A stretch of DNA of 64,000 nucleotides from Clavaria fumosa. Its lineage: Eukaryota > Basidiomycota > Agaricomycetes > Agaricales > Clavariaceae. Positions within the stretch are counted from its first letter, which is position 1. Each line of letters opens with the position of its first letter. The notes beneath the pieces were generated by a model. It had not been told where the DNA came from. It searched no databases and was given only the letters and a program-made list of their open reading frames with translations. Positions 43,741 through 54,410 of the stretch are shown in pieces. The DNA is taken from positions 620,001 through 684,000 of the forward strand of contig OX637802.1 of NCBI GenBank assembly GCA_951802425.1. Reading direction: 5' to 3'. A program made the translations under genes and the position numbers.

Positions 43741-43965
43741 TGTAATACTTTCTATCCCTCAAAAGAACCGGACTCAACTGTATATTGAGTATGGTAGTTC
43801 TATGTAGAGGGATCTACCCTCTCTGTACAGTCGCGACGCGATATATATAGGCGAGCGGCCCTCTAGGGGCCGCTGATGTAAGCATAGCCTAAGCGGCTAT
43901 GCTAGTAGACTATTAAGGTATGTATCTTATGTAATAAAAGAATAGAAAAGGCCTAGAGCCTTACA
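43741..43965 (-). repeat. 5' LTR of element H
   Basis: Identical to the left LTR except for two CG/TG sites (GTCGCGACGCG here, GTTGCGATGCG at left). Confidence 0.92.
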
Positions 43966-43970
43966 AGCAT

Positions 43971-44654
43971 GGTCAGCGCTCAACATACTCACTATTCCAT
44001 TCCCATTCCCTTATTTCATATACCATGCTGTAAATTTCATATTGTGATCCCTTTCAACCATTCAATCATTTAAACGTTTCAACCCTTTTTGCAGTACTTT
44101 GCCCATTGTTCCTAGTACCCCTTTGCTGTACCAGCCACACTTTCCTTCAGTTTACGAGCAGTCCGGACATTTGCTAGTTATCAGACATTTCATTCCTCCA
44201 AAGCGCATGATTCCTTTATGAATTAAGACCCCTATATGACCTTATACACGATGTCGCATTGCCTTCTGTAGCCTCCGGACATTTCCATAGAACTGGATTT
44301 GCTGTACTCAGAAAAATGTATATAAGTACGTACCGGACTCTATGGAAAGGCAGTTTTTCCTGACCGTCATCATCTTACTTTGACATTAAAAAAGACTCAC
44401 CCCTTTGTCGTATCTCTCGATTTGCTGGCCTTTGTCATCGCCGGCCCCTCAAACCTTCAATCCGGACATCGCATTCTATCGGACCCCGCACCGGACACTT
44501 CGGACAAATGTATATTCTCGCTTTCTAAATTTCTTACACTCAACCTCTATATCCTCCAAGGTTCTGTTTAGTGTCCCTGTTGTGTAACAAGACCCCCTGA
44601 AGAACCTGGCCACGAACACCTAGTTGCAGCCAACACCTGTTCAGCCTACTACAG
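43971..44654 (+). repeat. Repeat K2, main part (putative promoter region)
   Basis: This segment aligns with K1 reversed. It has a TATA box (GTATATAAGTACG near 44318) and ends at a splice-acceptor-like CTACTACAG (44654) leading into the Cys-rich gene. It may be the promoter and leader intron of that gene or an LTR; I cannot tell which. Confidence 0.5.
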
Positions 44655-45489
44655 CGGGGGTCGGGGGGCACGACTTAGTCGTCAAGGTGTCCCCCGTGCT
44701 GGAGCATCGGGTTGGTGGGCAGATGATGGTGACGCCAGTGTGGGTGGAAATTGCGAGGCGGAAGGTGGCGGAGCAGGGGTGAGGGAGGAAGACCAGAGTG
44801 GGAGCGGGGGTGAGGTCTCGGGCTGCATGTCAGCCCGAAGATAAGGTAAGTTGTTGATTTATCTGATCAATTCTTGGCTGATTTGTCTATAGGAACACGA
44901 GCCGGGGTGCGACACTTGCGTCCGGAAGGGGTGCGAGTGTTATGGGTTGGAGGGAGTGGCTTGCCGGTGGTGCAGGGTTTATAAGGTTTCATGCAGCCTA
45001 TCGGCTGCTCAAGGTAAGTGCAAAATTCTCTGCTCTTATGAATTAAAAGACTGAAGGTTGGACTTTTAGGTGTGAAGCCGGAGAAGGGAGCGGGGTCCAG
45101 AGACAGAGGTAAATTAAATAAACTGTCGGACACGTGTCGGCTGATAGCGTATTGCAGCTGCGAGGGTGGCGGAGGTGTCGGGCAGTAAGTGGCCGCGACA
45201 GGGAGCAGTGCACGAAGAAACGACAATGGATGAAGACGGGGAGGACGAGCTCGAGGCAGAAGAGAGCATGGAGGTGGTAGAGGAACCACCCGCGAAACGG
45301 AGAAAGTCTGAGATGGGTCCGGGGCCGAGCCGGAAGGGGAAGGAGAGGGAGCCGGCATCGGGGTCCAAGGGCAGGGAGGCTCTGGGACGGGCGTTGACGA
45401 TGATGGAGCGGGGCTCCGACCAGGTGAAGGCGGGAGCAGAGCTGGTGAAGGCCGGAGTGGAGTTGCTCCGGATGCTGCTCCTTAACTAG
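44655..45489 (+). pseudogene. Cys-rich (zinc-cluster-like) repeated fungal gene, C-terminal exons
   Basis: Four exons are readable: 44655-44845, 44893-45013, 45070-45108, 45158-45489, joined by three short GT-AG introns with phases that match. The second exon holds C-x2-C-x4-C-x-C, then C-x2-C-x6-C (GCDTCVRKGCEC; ACRWCRVYKVSC), a pattern like fungal zinc clusters. The last exon is acidic, then basic (PPAKRRKSE), then helical to LLRMLLLN. The first exon has an in-frame TGA (44780-44782), again likely from CGA. DNA binding is a guess from the Cys spacing. The N-terminal part is not present here; a similar gene start lies at 32400. Confidence 0.6.
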
Positions 45490-45639
45490 CCGTCCGCTCC
45501 TGTAAATAAATTTTATTTTGTATATGTTTGAATATATGTGTCAGAGATGTGGTGGACAGTGAATGAAGAGTGAGAAAACTCAAGAATTGAAGATTGGAAA
45601 CGCCATGTGGAAGGTTTGGATTTGTCCGAATTTTCGATC

Positions 45640-45662
45640 TTTTTTTTTTTTTTTTTTTTTTT
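45640..45662. repeat. Poly-T tract (23 T)
   Basis: An uninterrupted T run lies between the Cys-rich gene and the gypsy fragment L. On the minus strand it is a poly-A and might be a retroposition tail, but no LINE or SINE body is recognised next to it. Confidence 0.5.
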
Positions 45663-45719
45663 GGGTGTTAAAAGCGGTGGATAAAAGACAAATAATAGGT
45701 TAGAATAAGGGAAAGGCAT

Positions 45720-46700
45720 TCAATGGTTTGTCCGGAGCTTTCGGACTGCTCCAGTGCATTGCAAACATGTGTCAGATGTGTCGGATTCGTTGGCAGTGTG
45801 ATTGGAGTCGTCAGATTGTGCATCGAGGTTGACGGAACGCTCTAAATGTGTGGCAGGTTTGTCATTATCCTGTTCAGCATCGGGGTCGTTATCAGATGTT
45901 TTGTGGTGAAGTTCGGGCAGGGTGTCATCTGTGTGCTTGTCCGTAGGTTCGATAATTGAGGTGACCAGAATCAATGTGTGCATTTGTGGATAGTAAGGAA
46001 TAATGCAAAAAGCAGCATATCTGATCTTTGAAACCGATCCGTCTAGTTCCGACAAGATATATGCGCCATGCGAAGATTGGCGGACAATGATCATCAGTCC
46101 AAAAAATCAAGGCTTGGTCTTCCGGTTTAGTTCCATTTCAACAGCTGAATTTCGAATAAGAACAAGTGATCTGGGTTCGAAGTTGTAGTTGAAGATGGCA
46201 TTCTGGTGGGCATCGATAAATTGCTTAACAGATTGTTTTCGGGCATGGAGAACCTTGTCGGAGATCAGTGCGAGGTCTTCCTCTCGTTTCTGCAATTGAC
46301 GGGCGTGAAGTGCGATGAGTTCTGGTGTTGTCATCAGGGTGTCAGTGGTGGGGATCATATATGTGGCTTCAGCTATATCAAACAGGAGAAGAGGTTTGAC
46401 TCCATGAGCAATGTAAAAGGGGGAAAAACCGGTGGATCGTTGGATGGTGACTCGTTCGGCCCATATTACGGATGGCAGAACATCGGGCCATTTCGATTTG
46501 TTGCCATTTGCCAATTTGATGAGTGATTCGCAGACCGAGTGGTGAGCACGTTCGATGACACCATTGGCACGTGAGTCGTATCCGGATATGCGAATATTGT
46601 GTATTCCGTAGCATTGTTGCAGCAGATTGAGGGCTTTAACGAAAGGAGCCCCATTGTCAGTAATAATTTCCTCAATGGCTCCCCACCAGTGCCTTGATGA
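45720..46700 (-). pseudogene. Integrase C-terminal half of another gypsy element (L)
   Basis: One minus-strand frame contains the second integrase Asp (EEIITDNGAPF), the Glu in NGVIERAHHSV, PSVIWAERVTIQRSTGFSPF, a basic stretch, then a TGA (46109-46107) where RKTKPR is expected, and SHGAYILSELDGSVSKIRYA. It ends near 45720 with an acidic tail and no chromodomain. The family differs from A, H and I. The rest is missing; the right edge meets the Tc1-like element. The frame is otherwise open for about 320 codons. Confidence 0.82.
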
Positions 46701-47162
46701 TGTTAGACTTTAGGGTATGGATACAGTGGCTGAAACATGTTTCTGGGTAATTCTTTATTATTTGTCTTGCAATTTCTTCTCTGTAGATCTTCTTTGATAC
46801 CATTCCACTTTAAATATTCTCTCAGTATATAATCTCCAAAGCTGTAGTAAATACTACAGCATACAACATAAATTCAATTACCTGCATATGTGCAAGGATC
46901 ACTGTTGAGAGCTGCCTAAGTACTTGGCTGGGTGTCACATAGTGGCCACCCTCTTGTGTGGTCTCCAGGTCAACTCCTCTCATCATGTTAACTCCTCATT
47001 CTCCCCAGTTGCATCTGCATCACTTCCCATTTACATGACCAGCATGCAGAATTCCTGCTCATCATTGGAATTACCACTACACCTTTCCTCATCACCATTT
47101 ATACTTGTAATTAGGTGGAATTGACCTACTCTTGACACCTGCTCAATCTCCAGACCTCAATC

Positions 47163-47451
47163 TGAGAGCGCCAGGTATGGCAAATCACGACCGACTGGGA
47201 GGCGACAGGAGATATCATTGGTACTCTACTGTCCTTATATACATTCTCCGTAGTTATGTACTGTAGTACTTGTGATGTGACAGTGGTCGCGCTACTGTGA
47301 TGCGTACAATCCCTATGCTACAGTCGTTGCTTATGTAATCGATTACTTTACACTATCTTGCATGAGCACAACACTCTATAAGTTAGTTACAGTTGTTAGT
47401 GATACAGGTTATAGGACTGACGGATCTTCGTGATCCTTGAATACTCCAACA
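47163..47451 (-). repeat. 3' LTR of element D
   Basis: 289 bp. It differs from the right LTR at about 10 positions, mostly CG versus TG or CA, for example CACGACCGACTG here and TACGACTGACTG at right. Confidence 0.93.
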
Positions 47452-47455
47452 CACC

Positions 47456-49131
47456 CCCTTCAAGGTGCACGAAGTCCGAGAGCGCAAGCAAAGTGCTTCA
47501 CCTTCAAGCTTGGTAATGCCTTCGTTAGTGTGTCGGCTACCATGTCATCTGTGGGGCAGTAGATGAGTTTGATCTTGCCTTCCTGCACAGTGTAACGTAT
47601 GAAGTGGTAGCGAAGGTCGATATGCTTGGTTCGCACATGAAACGAGCCATCTGCATCGCTGGGAGTGAGTCGCTCCAGATCGTTATCGGTTTGCTGAGTG
47701 GTCGGAATACTTCGCCAATGAACTGTCGTAGCCAGAGCGCCTCTTTTGCCGCATGTGTCGCCACTACGTATTCTGCCTCGGCCGTTGAGAGCGTCACCAA
47801 TTCTTGTTTCTTTGAGAGCCAGGACACCGCACCGCCATCGATAAGGAACACGTGACCAGATATTGCGTGGCGGTGGTCTTGTGTGGCGCCATCTGCGTCG
47901 GTAAAACCCTCTAATCCTTTTCTCTCACCTCCGTAGGTTAGTTCCCAATTCTTCATCCCTATAAGATACCTGAATATTCTCTTCACAGCTTCCCAATGCA
48001 CTTGGCCAGGATTGTTGATGAACTGGGCCAGCAGGGCAACGGGAAACGCGATGTCCGGTCGGGTTGCCACAGCGCAGTACATTAGCGATCCGATGGCTTC
48101 GCGGTACAGTACATTCTTCATTTCTGCTTTCTCTTTGATGTTTTGCGGGCACTGATCCTTTGTGTACCTCGCAGTGGGGTCCATCGGTATGGACAGCAGT
48201 TTATCATCTTCAAAATTGTACTTGCGCAGGATCAATTCAATATACGCCATCTGTGATAGCGCGATCGTTCCTGCTTTGTAGTCCCTCGTTATCTTTATTC
48301 CTAGCAGCCATTTCGCAGGCCCCAGGTCTTTCAAGGTGAATCTCCGCCCCATTTCAGCCTTATAATGTTCAATTAATGCCTTTGAGTTCCCTGCGATGGT
48401 ACAGTTGTCGACGTGAACAGCCAGGACCAGCATGCTGTCCCCTCTATGCAGATAGAAGACTGCGGGGTCACTCACGCATCAGGTGAGTCCTATTTCCTTC
48501 ATCATCTCGTTCATGGTTTGATACCAACGTCGTCCAGCTTGCTTTAGGCCGTATATCGTCTTCCTCAGTTGTACGCAGTGCTCGGTCGGGTCCGCTTCCT
48601 CAAATTCCTCAGGTAGCTCCATGTAAATCTTCTCGTTGTCATCGAGGATGCCATTTAGGAATGCGCTGTGGAAGTTGAACATCTCGATTATCCATCCGTT
48701 TCACCCAGCTATCGCCAGGATCATTCGGATGGTGGCCAACCGCGTGACGGGCACGAACGTCTCATAGTAGTCTTCACCGTAGACTTGAGTATATCCCTTC
48801 GCCACTAGTCGCACCTTGTATCTTTCAATTTCGCCATTCTCATCCTTCTTTATTCGCAGTACCCATTTGCTCCCTACTACATTGCTGTCTTTCAGTCGTC
48901 GCACGACTTCCCAGGTCCCTGCTTGCTTCAAATTTTCTATTTCTGTTCGTATCGCATCGAGCCAGCGAGGCCAGTCGGGCCGGGTGTTGGCTTCTTTCAG
49001 GGACTGTGGGTCTAGACCTTTGGCATCAGCTACGGCAGCGACCATCGTGTGATTCTCTATTGTTTCCTCTGCGGTTGTGCCTGCCTCGTGTTCGTCTAGC
49101 GTTGACAGCCCTGGGATTCTTTGTGTTCTTC
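47456..49131 (-). pseudogene. Element D reverse transcriptase and RNase H
   Basis: Minus-strand reading gives copia RT: WPRWLDAIRTEIENLKQAGT, SKWVLRIKKDENGEIERYK, FHSAFLNGILDDNEKIYMEL and IYGLKQAGRRWYQ, then the active-site segment LAVHVDNCTIAG. The second Asp of the expected VDD is Asn here, explained by GACGAC to GACAAC. RNase H motifs (FTDADGATQDHRHAISG, STAEAEY) follow. TGA stops lie at 48703 and 48481 (first base, minus), and the frame shifts near 47690 before VRTKHIDLRYHFIR. Element C separates this block from integrase. Confidence 0.88.
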
Positions 49132-49422
49132 TGTTAGGATCGCTTATGTAAGCCATCCCAAAGTGCAGTTGTGGAGAAACTGGGGAGGGTTGTTGGAAGG
49201 TCACATGACCTGTGGCTGGGTCGGATTATGTAATCATGTAAGATCACATGACCTGGGGCCTGGGCGCATCACGTGATCCGAGGGTCCGAGCGTGGGAAAG
49301 TCGGCAAGTGCCGAAGCGTTCACTATAAGTACTTTCGCTTTTCCTTTTTTGTACTCTTTTCCCCTTATCTTAGTATTGTCGTCATGACCTTACGCTTAAG
49401 TTGTGTGAGACCCAGTCTGATA
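49132..49422 (+). repeat. 5' LTR of element C
   Basis: 291 bp, TGTTAGGATC to CAGTCTGATA, with the same TATA and E-box layout as element A. Confidence 0.95.
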
Positions 49423-49950
49423 TAATACTAAGATCCGCCCGTCCGCCCTAGCCCCGTGTCCTAACCCGGCTAGCCTGGACCCTTAATCTCAAACTGTGAC
49501 ACGTTGTCACAGCTCAGCCCCTATCATCCTCTTCTTCTTTACCCTGCCCGCAGTGTGTAACAGAACTGCGTGAAATTTTTACTGTGTGTACATACACGTG
49601 ACCAGACCCAGAGGAAGTCAACTGTGACCCTCCCCAAGTGATACCGAGTGCCAAAGGCCCGGATCTCTATTTTACAGCTACGTACCAGTGAATCGCTTAG
49701 TGTACAGGGCAAGGAAAGCCCCTACATAGTCTTCTGTAGTTTCCTGGTCCAGTGGACAGAGCCCTTGCTCTGTGACCATTGTCAGAAGGGCACACGGGCA
49801 ACTCATTAGGAGTTGTGGAGTGACCACCTGGGATACCATTCGTGCCCCACGTTAACAAAAGATTCATAGAATAAGAGTTCTATAGGTACATAAGTACCTA
49901 GAAGAGCAGCCTGAGAGGACAGGACTGTTAAGAGATCGAAGAAATCCTGA

Positions 49951-52900
49951 GTGCCGAAGGCCCGGAATTTTATTTTACAGTGCTATAGAATGCTGGACCT
50001 AGCCGTTGCCCCCTTTGATGGGCAGAAAAGGAACTTCCGTACGTTCCTCCGATCCCTTCGCCTCCTGTTTATGGCAAACCCGACTACCTATGCTGTGGAC
50101 CTGGTGAAGGTCCTCTTTGCTCTGAGCAAAATTGTTGGAGATGGATTCGCTGCAGAATGGGCGAATATGAAGGCAGAAGAGATCCTGGGTAGTGGCGAGG
50201 CCGGAACCTGGGCAGAGTTTGTGGAGGAGATGAAGCGCGCATTCGATGACCCGAATGACCGTGCGACTGCCCTTGCCGATATTGCAGGGCTGAAACAGGG
50301 TGCCATGACAGCACCAGAGTTCTTCGCGAAATTCGAGACGCTGTTCCAACGGGCGAAGTTGAGTGCAGAGAAGGACTCAGGAATCCTAGTCCATTGGCTG
50401 GAGTTGAACCTGAGTAGGAGGTTGGTGGAGAGAATCTATGGTGTCTCCCCAATGCCAGAGACATATGGAGAATGGAAGGTGCTGGCTGAGAGGCTTGATG
50501 CCCAGCAAAGGCGACTGGATGGGATACTCACGGAACGGACACCGCGACCCACTGTGACCCCCGCGCGACCCACCGCGACCCTACCGCGACCTGCCGTGAC
50601 CGTTTCGCGACCTCCTGTGACCCCTCTGCTGTGTACTCCAGATGTGGCCATGGCCCGAGGATGGGCCCCTGCTGATGAGAGATGTTGTTTCCGATGCCAC
50701 CAGACTGGCCATGCTGTCCGTTTCTGCCCCCTGCCTGATACGCGTCCGCAGGTCCCAAGGGCCCAAACCCGGGCAGCACCATGTGCCCCCCAAATGGTGG
50801 AGGGATATGAGAAAGAGATTGCACGGCTCCAAGCCTGCATAGAGCTGTGCGAGAGAGAGAGGAGGACTCCCACTGGGGAGAAGAAGTGTGCCAGCCCCCT
50901 TTCCGTCCCTGTGCCTGCTGCAAGTATACCCCGATATACTATCTTGCAGCGGAGACATACCCGAATTGGGGCTGAGGTGAAGGAGGAAGTGAGACTGGCA
51001 GAGCGCCTAACCAGAGTGCGGCCAGAAGTGCGGAAACATGTGCCACGAGAGCTAGCCATCCAGGTGCACTTGGAGGCTTTCAGCACTGGCAAAGGGACTA
51101 CAATGAAGGCCCTTGTCGACTCAGGGTGCACCAACTGCTTCATGGATTTGGAGTGGGCGAAAGGAGTGGGACTGGAGCCATCTCTCCTGCTGAACCCAAT
51201 CACCATGTATAATGTGGATGGGACACAGAACAGGAATGGAAAGGTCCGGTATGGGATAGAGGTGCTGGTGAGAGTTGGTGACCACCAGGAGCGGATCCAC
51301 TTTCTGCTGGGAAAGACCCAGTCCCACAAGGTCATCCTTGGGCATGACTGGCTCAAGCGGCACAACCCGGATATTGACTGGCAGAAGGCAGAGCTGAGCC
51401 TTACCCACTGCCCCCCACAGTGTTCCCCATCCCCTCGAGCCCCTGCACCCCTGAAAACGAGTACCCTCGCATCCACGAGTATTCTGGACACCCGTTTTCC
51501 CAACTCTGGCCCTACCCCCGATTGGCCCAGCCGCTACCCTTTGGTGTTTAGTGAAGCGAAGTGGGATGAACTTCCCCGCTCCCGACCAGACTTCGATATT
51601 AAGATCGAATTCAAAAAGGACCCTGAGCACCTCTCCTCCAAGCTGTATTCTTTGACACGGCAGGAGATGGTGGAGATGAACCGTTGGGTGGATGAGCAGC
51701 TTGCGTCTGGACGAATCCGGCCCTCGAAATCCCCGTATGCCAGCCCCTTCTTCTTCAAACATGAGAAGGACAAACTGCGGCCAATCATCGACTACTCGAG
51801 GCTGAATGCACACCTGATCAAGGACAAGTACCCCCTTCCCCGCATCCGAGACACAGTGGATGTGCTTAAAGGAGCGTCGATCTACTCTAAGATTGATGCA
51901 AAAGGAGGTTTCCCATCTATGCAGGTCTGGCCCGAGCACCAGCACCGCTGCGCCTTCCTGACACCCCGTGGACTCTTCGAACCAGCTGTCATGTGGTTTG
52001 GACTGCAGAATGCCCCTGCCACCTTCCAACGCTTCATGAATCATGTGTTGAGGGAGGAGATTGCAGGAGGACATGTGAGGGCCTATGTGGATGATGTCAT
52101 TGTGTTTGCAGAGGACTTGGCTACACACCGGTACTGGATGGATCGGGTCTTGAGGAAGTTTGGAGAGAATGGGTTGTGTCTCAAACTCAGTAAATGCGAG
52201 TTTGAGAAGAGTGAGATCATCTTCCTGGGGATGAAGATCTCCCACAACAGACTAGAGCATGATCCGGCCAAGGGTGCGGCAGTCCGAGATTGGCCATGTC
52301 CTAAGAATGTGAAGGATGTCCAGAGGTTCAATGGGATGCTGAACTACCTCCGCCGGCACATCCCGAATCTTTCTGCCCGGGCAAAGCCACTCTTCCGGCT
52401 GACTGGGAATGTTCCGTGGAAATGGGAGGAGGAGGAGGAAGCAGCCTTCCGAGATCTCCGCCAGGCACTTGTATCGGCCCCAGTCTTGGCTCTGCCTCAG
52501 GACAAAGGGAGATGGAAGGTAGAGACAGATGCAAGCAACTTGGCAACTGGTGGAGTGCTCTCGCAGCAGCAGGCGGATGGAACCTGGAGAGTTGTTGACT
52601 ATATCTCCAAGGCCCTCACTGCAGCTGAGAAGAACTACGATGTGTACGACAAGGAGTTCTTGGCTGTGATTCGGGCACTTCGCGAGTGGCGAGCATACCT
52701 CATTGGAGCAGAGGAGACGATCGAGATCTGGACGGACCATGCAAACCTCCAGTACTTCCAGAAGCCCCAGAAGTTGAAGCCGAGGCAGGTTCGTTGGGTT
52801 GGAGAGCTCCAGTGCTTTGACTTTGAGATAAAGTATCGCACTGGCAAGTCGAATACAAAGGCAGATGCACTCTCCCGGAGACCGGACTATGGAGAGATGG

Positions 52901-54399
52901 TGGAGGAGGATGCACCAGTGCAGGTTTTCCCGGAAATGGAAGTCCGTGTGTCATTCACATCGGAAATGGAGACGCTACTCCAGAAAAATAGTGCGGTACA
53001 CACACAGAAGCCGGAGGAGCTTGATGATGAGTGGACACGAGATCATGCTGGACTCTGGCGAAAGGGGATAGTCACTTGGGTCCCCCTAGGAGCTCGTGAG
53101 GCTGTTCTCGAGTTTGAGCATGACCTCCCCGCTGCTGGACACCCTGGGCCCCGGAAGTTGAGAGCAGCACTAGTGAAGGGTTATTGGTGGCCGGACATGG
53201 TAAAAGATGCGGATCGGTATGCCCAGGGGTGTGAGACATGCCAGCGGACGAAGCCCGACCATACCAAGCGTGCTGCCCCACTGCACCCCCATCTGGTGCC
53301 CGATGGTCCCTGGTCGGTGATCTCATGGGACATAGTCGGTCCCCTCCCCCTCTCCCGTGGACATAATGCCATCCTTGTTATTGTCGACAAATTCACGAAA
53401 CGGACACTGCTCGAAGCAATCGGGCTCGACCTCACAGGACTTGGAGCGGCGCGTCTCCTCCGGGATCGAGTGTTTCGTGACCATGGAGTCCCTCACAAGG
53501 TTGTGAGTGACCGGGGGTCCCAGTTCGTGTCCCGCTTCATGAAGGAGTTCTACTCCATGATCCGGGTAAAAGCAAATCCAAGTACTGCCTTTCATCCGCA
53601 GACTGATGGACAGACGGAACGGGCGAACCAGGAGATGGAGATCTATCTCCGGGCTTATGTGGACCATCTCCAGGATGACTGGGCTGAATGGTTGTCCACT
53701 GCGGAGTTTGCTCTTAATAATCGTGAGCACTCAGCGACAGGGCAGACACCTTTCTTCCTCGATTATGGACGACACCCATGGAATGGGGGGCTCCGGCCAC
53801 CTTCTGAGGTGAACCCGGCAGCGGACGAGTGGATGGCTAAGCTCACGGAGTCCCGAAGAGCAGCCAAGGAGGCAATGGAAAAAGCAGTGGCAGCGATGAA
53901 GAAGAGCTACGATAAGGGGAAACGCCCAAGTCGGGAGTACTCTGAGGGAGATCTGGTCTGGCTGGATACTAGAAACTTGAAGATGGACCGGCCCTGTAAA
54001 AAGCTTGACAACAAGAGAGCAGGCCCCTTTGCAGTTGAGGAGAAGGTGGGACCTGCTGGGTATCGCCTCAAGCTCCCTCGGGCCTGGCGCATCCATCGGG
54101 TCTTCAATGAGTTGCTGTTGACACCATACCACCCCCCTTCCTTCCCTTCTCAGAACCTGCCTCCCCCTCTGCCCCCTATGATTGATGATGACCACCTGGA
54201 GTATGATGTGGAGGCGATCCTTGATGTTAAGAAGGTGGGGCGTGGAGTGAGATACCTGGTGAAGTGGTTGGGATACCCTGTAGAGGAGAACACTTGGGAG
54301 CCACGACGGAACCTCACCAATGTGGCACTGCTTCTCCGGGACTTCTTCCTTGCTCACCCCGACAAGGCCAAGCTAGCTGGTCGGGACGCCCAGCCTTAA
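49951..54399 (+). CDS. Gag-Pol polyprotein of element C, complete
   Basis: The frame has 1482 codons without a stop. Counting from 49951: gag; CCHC knuckle from residue 246; protease Asp390 in VDSG; RT YVDD at 712-715; RNase H; integrase HHCC near 1056-1100; catalytic D1127, D1187 and E1223 (35 residues between the last two, the D-D35-E rule); GPF motif; chromodomain about 1419-1460 (YLVKWLGY, NTWEP). The more likely start is the ATG at 49990 (MLDLAVAPFDG), since the residues before it (MPKARNF) come from the leader repeat; element A has a longer start, MMADHVAPP. The product makes particles, copies RNA and integrates cDNA. Compared with A it has seven extra residues in the Arg/Pro/Thr repeat of gag. 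Confidence 0.94.
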   Translation: MPKARNFILQCYRMLDLAVAPFDGQKRNFRTFLRSLRLLFMANPTTYAVDLVKVLFALSKIVGDGFAAEWANMKAEEILGSGEAGTWAEFVEEMKRAFDDPNDRATALADIAGLKQGAMTAPEFFAKFETLFQRAKLSAEKDSGILVHWLELNLSRRLVERIYGVSPMPETYGEWKVLAERLDAQQRRLDGILTERTPRPTVTPARPTATLPRPAVTVSRPPVTPLLCTPDVAMARGWAPADERCCFRCHQTGHAVRFCPLPDTRPQVPRAQTRAAPCAPQMVEGYEKEIARLQACIELCERERRTPTGEKKCASPLSVPVPAASIPRYTILQRRHTRIGAEVKEEVRLAERLTRVRPEVRKHVPRELAIQVHLEAFSTGKGTTMKALVDSGCTNCFMDLEWAKGVGLEPSLLLNPITMYNVDGTQNRNGKVRYGIEVLVRVGDHQERIHFLLGKTQSHKVILGHDWLKRHNPDIDWQKAELSLTHCPPQCSPSPRAPAPLKTSTLASTSILDTRFPNSGPTPDWPSRYPLVFSEAKWDELPRSRPDFDIKIEFKKDPEHLSSKLYSLTRQEMVEMNRWVDEQLASGRIRPSKSPYASPFFFKHEKDKLRPIIDYSRLNAHLIKDKYPLPRIRDTVDVLKGASIYSKIDAKGGFPSMQVWPEHQHRCAFLTPRGLFEPAVMWFGLQNAPATFQRFMNHVLREEIAGGHVRAYVDDVIVFAEDLATHRYWMDRVLRKFGENGLCLKLSKCEFEKSEIIFLGMKISHNRLEHDPAKGAAVRDWPCPKNVKDVQRFNGMLNYLRRHIPNLSARAKPLFRLTGNVPWKWEEEEEAAFRDLRQALVSAPVLALPQDKGRWKVETDASNLATGGVLSQQQADGTWRVVDYISKALTAAEKNYDVYDKEFLAVIRALREWRAYLIGAEETIEIWTDHANLQYFQKPQKLKPRQVRWVGELQCFDFEIKYRTGKSNTKADALSRRPDYGEMVEEDAPVQVFPEMEVRVSFTSEMETLLQKNSAVHTQKPEELDDEWTRDHAGLWRKGIVTWVPLGAREAVLEFEHDLPAAGHPGPRKLRAALVKGYWWPDMVKDADRYAQGCETCQRTKPDHTKRAAPLHPHLVPDGPWSVISWDIVGPLPLSRGHNAILVIVDKFTKRTLLEAIGLDLTGLGAARLLRDRVFRDHGVPHKVVSDRGSQFVSRFMKEFYSMIRVKANPSTAFHPQTDGQTERANQEMEIYLRAYVDHLQDDWAEWLSTAEFALNNREHSATGQTPFFLDYGRHPWNGGLRPPSEVNPAADEWMAKLTESRRAAKEAMEKAVAAMKKSYDKGKRPSREYSEGDLVWLDTRNLKMDRPCKKLDNKRAGPFAVEEKVGPAGYRLKLPRAWRIHRVFNELLLTPYHPPSFPSQNLPPPLPPMIDDDHLEYDVEAILDVKKVGRGVRYLVKWLGYPVEENTWEPRRNLTNVALLLRDFFLAHPDKAKLAGRDAQP

Positions 54400-54410
54400 G
54401 AGGGGGGTGA

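Larger units (their letters stand above)
33712..43965 (-). mobile_element. Gypsy element H with an extra 3' ORF
   Basis: Two 225-bp LTRs (33712-33936 and 43741-43965; TGTAATACTT to GAGCCTTACA on the plus strand) have the TSD AGCAT (33707-33711 and 43966-43970). In minus-strand order H has gag, pol with a chromodomain integrase, a large accessory ORF, and a purine tract beside the left LTR. A 1392-bp solo LTR (J1) sits inside the accessory ORF; without it H is about 8.86 kb. The LTRs differ at two positions, both CG versus TG. Three TGA stops in pol and a 14-bp deletion in the accessory ORF indicate an inactive copy. Confidence 0.93.

Noticed and set aside
45640..45662. Poly-T as the tail of a LINE or SINE
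   Set aside because: No body with RT, tRNA-like promoter or TSD could be found next to it.
46730..47110. N-terminal half of the Tc1 transposase
   Set aside because: The frames here do not show the paired helix-turn-helix or the first two catalytic Asp; the element is more likely internally deleted.
49951..49989. MPKARNF as the true start of the element C polyprotein
   Set aside because: The same leader sequence occurs twice upstream of the ORF in element A and is not part of its protein; the ATG at 49990 is more plausible.
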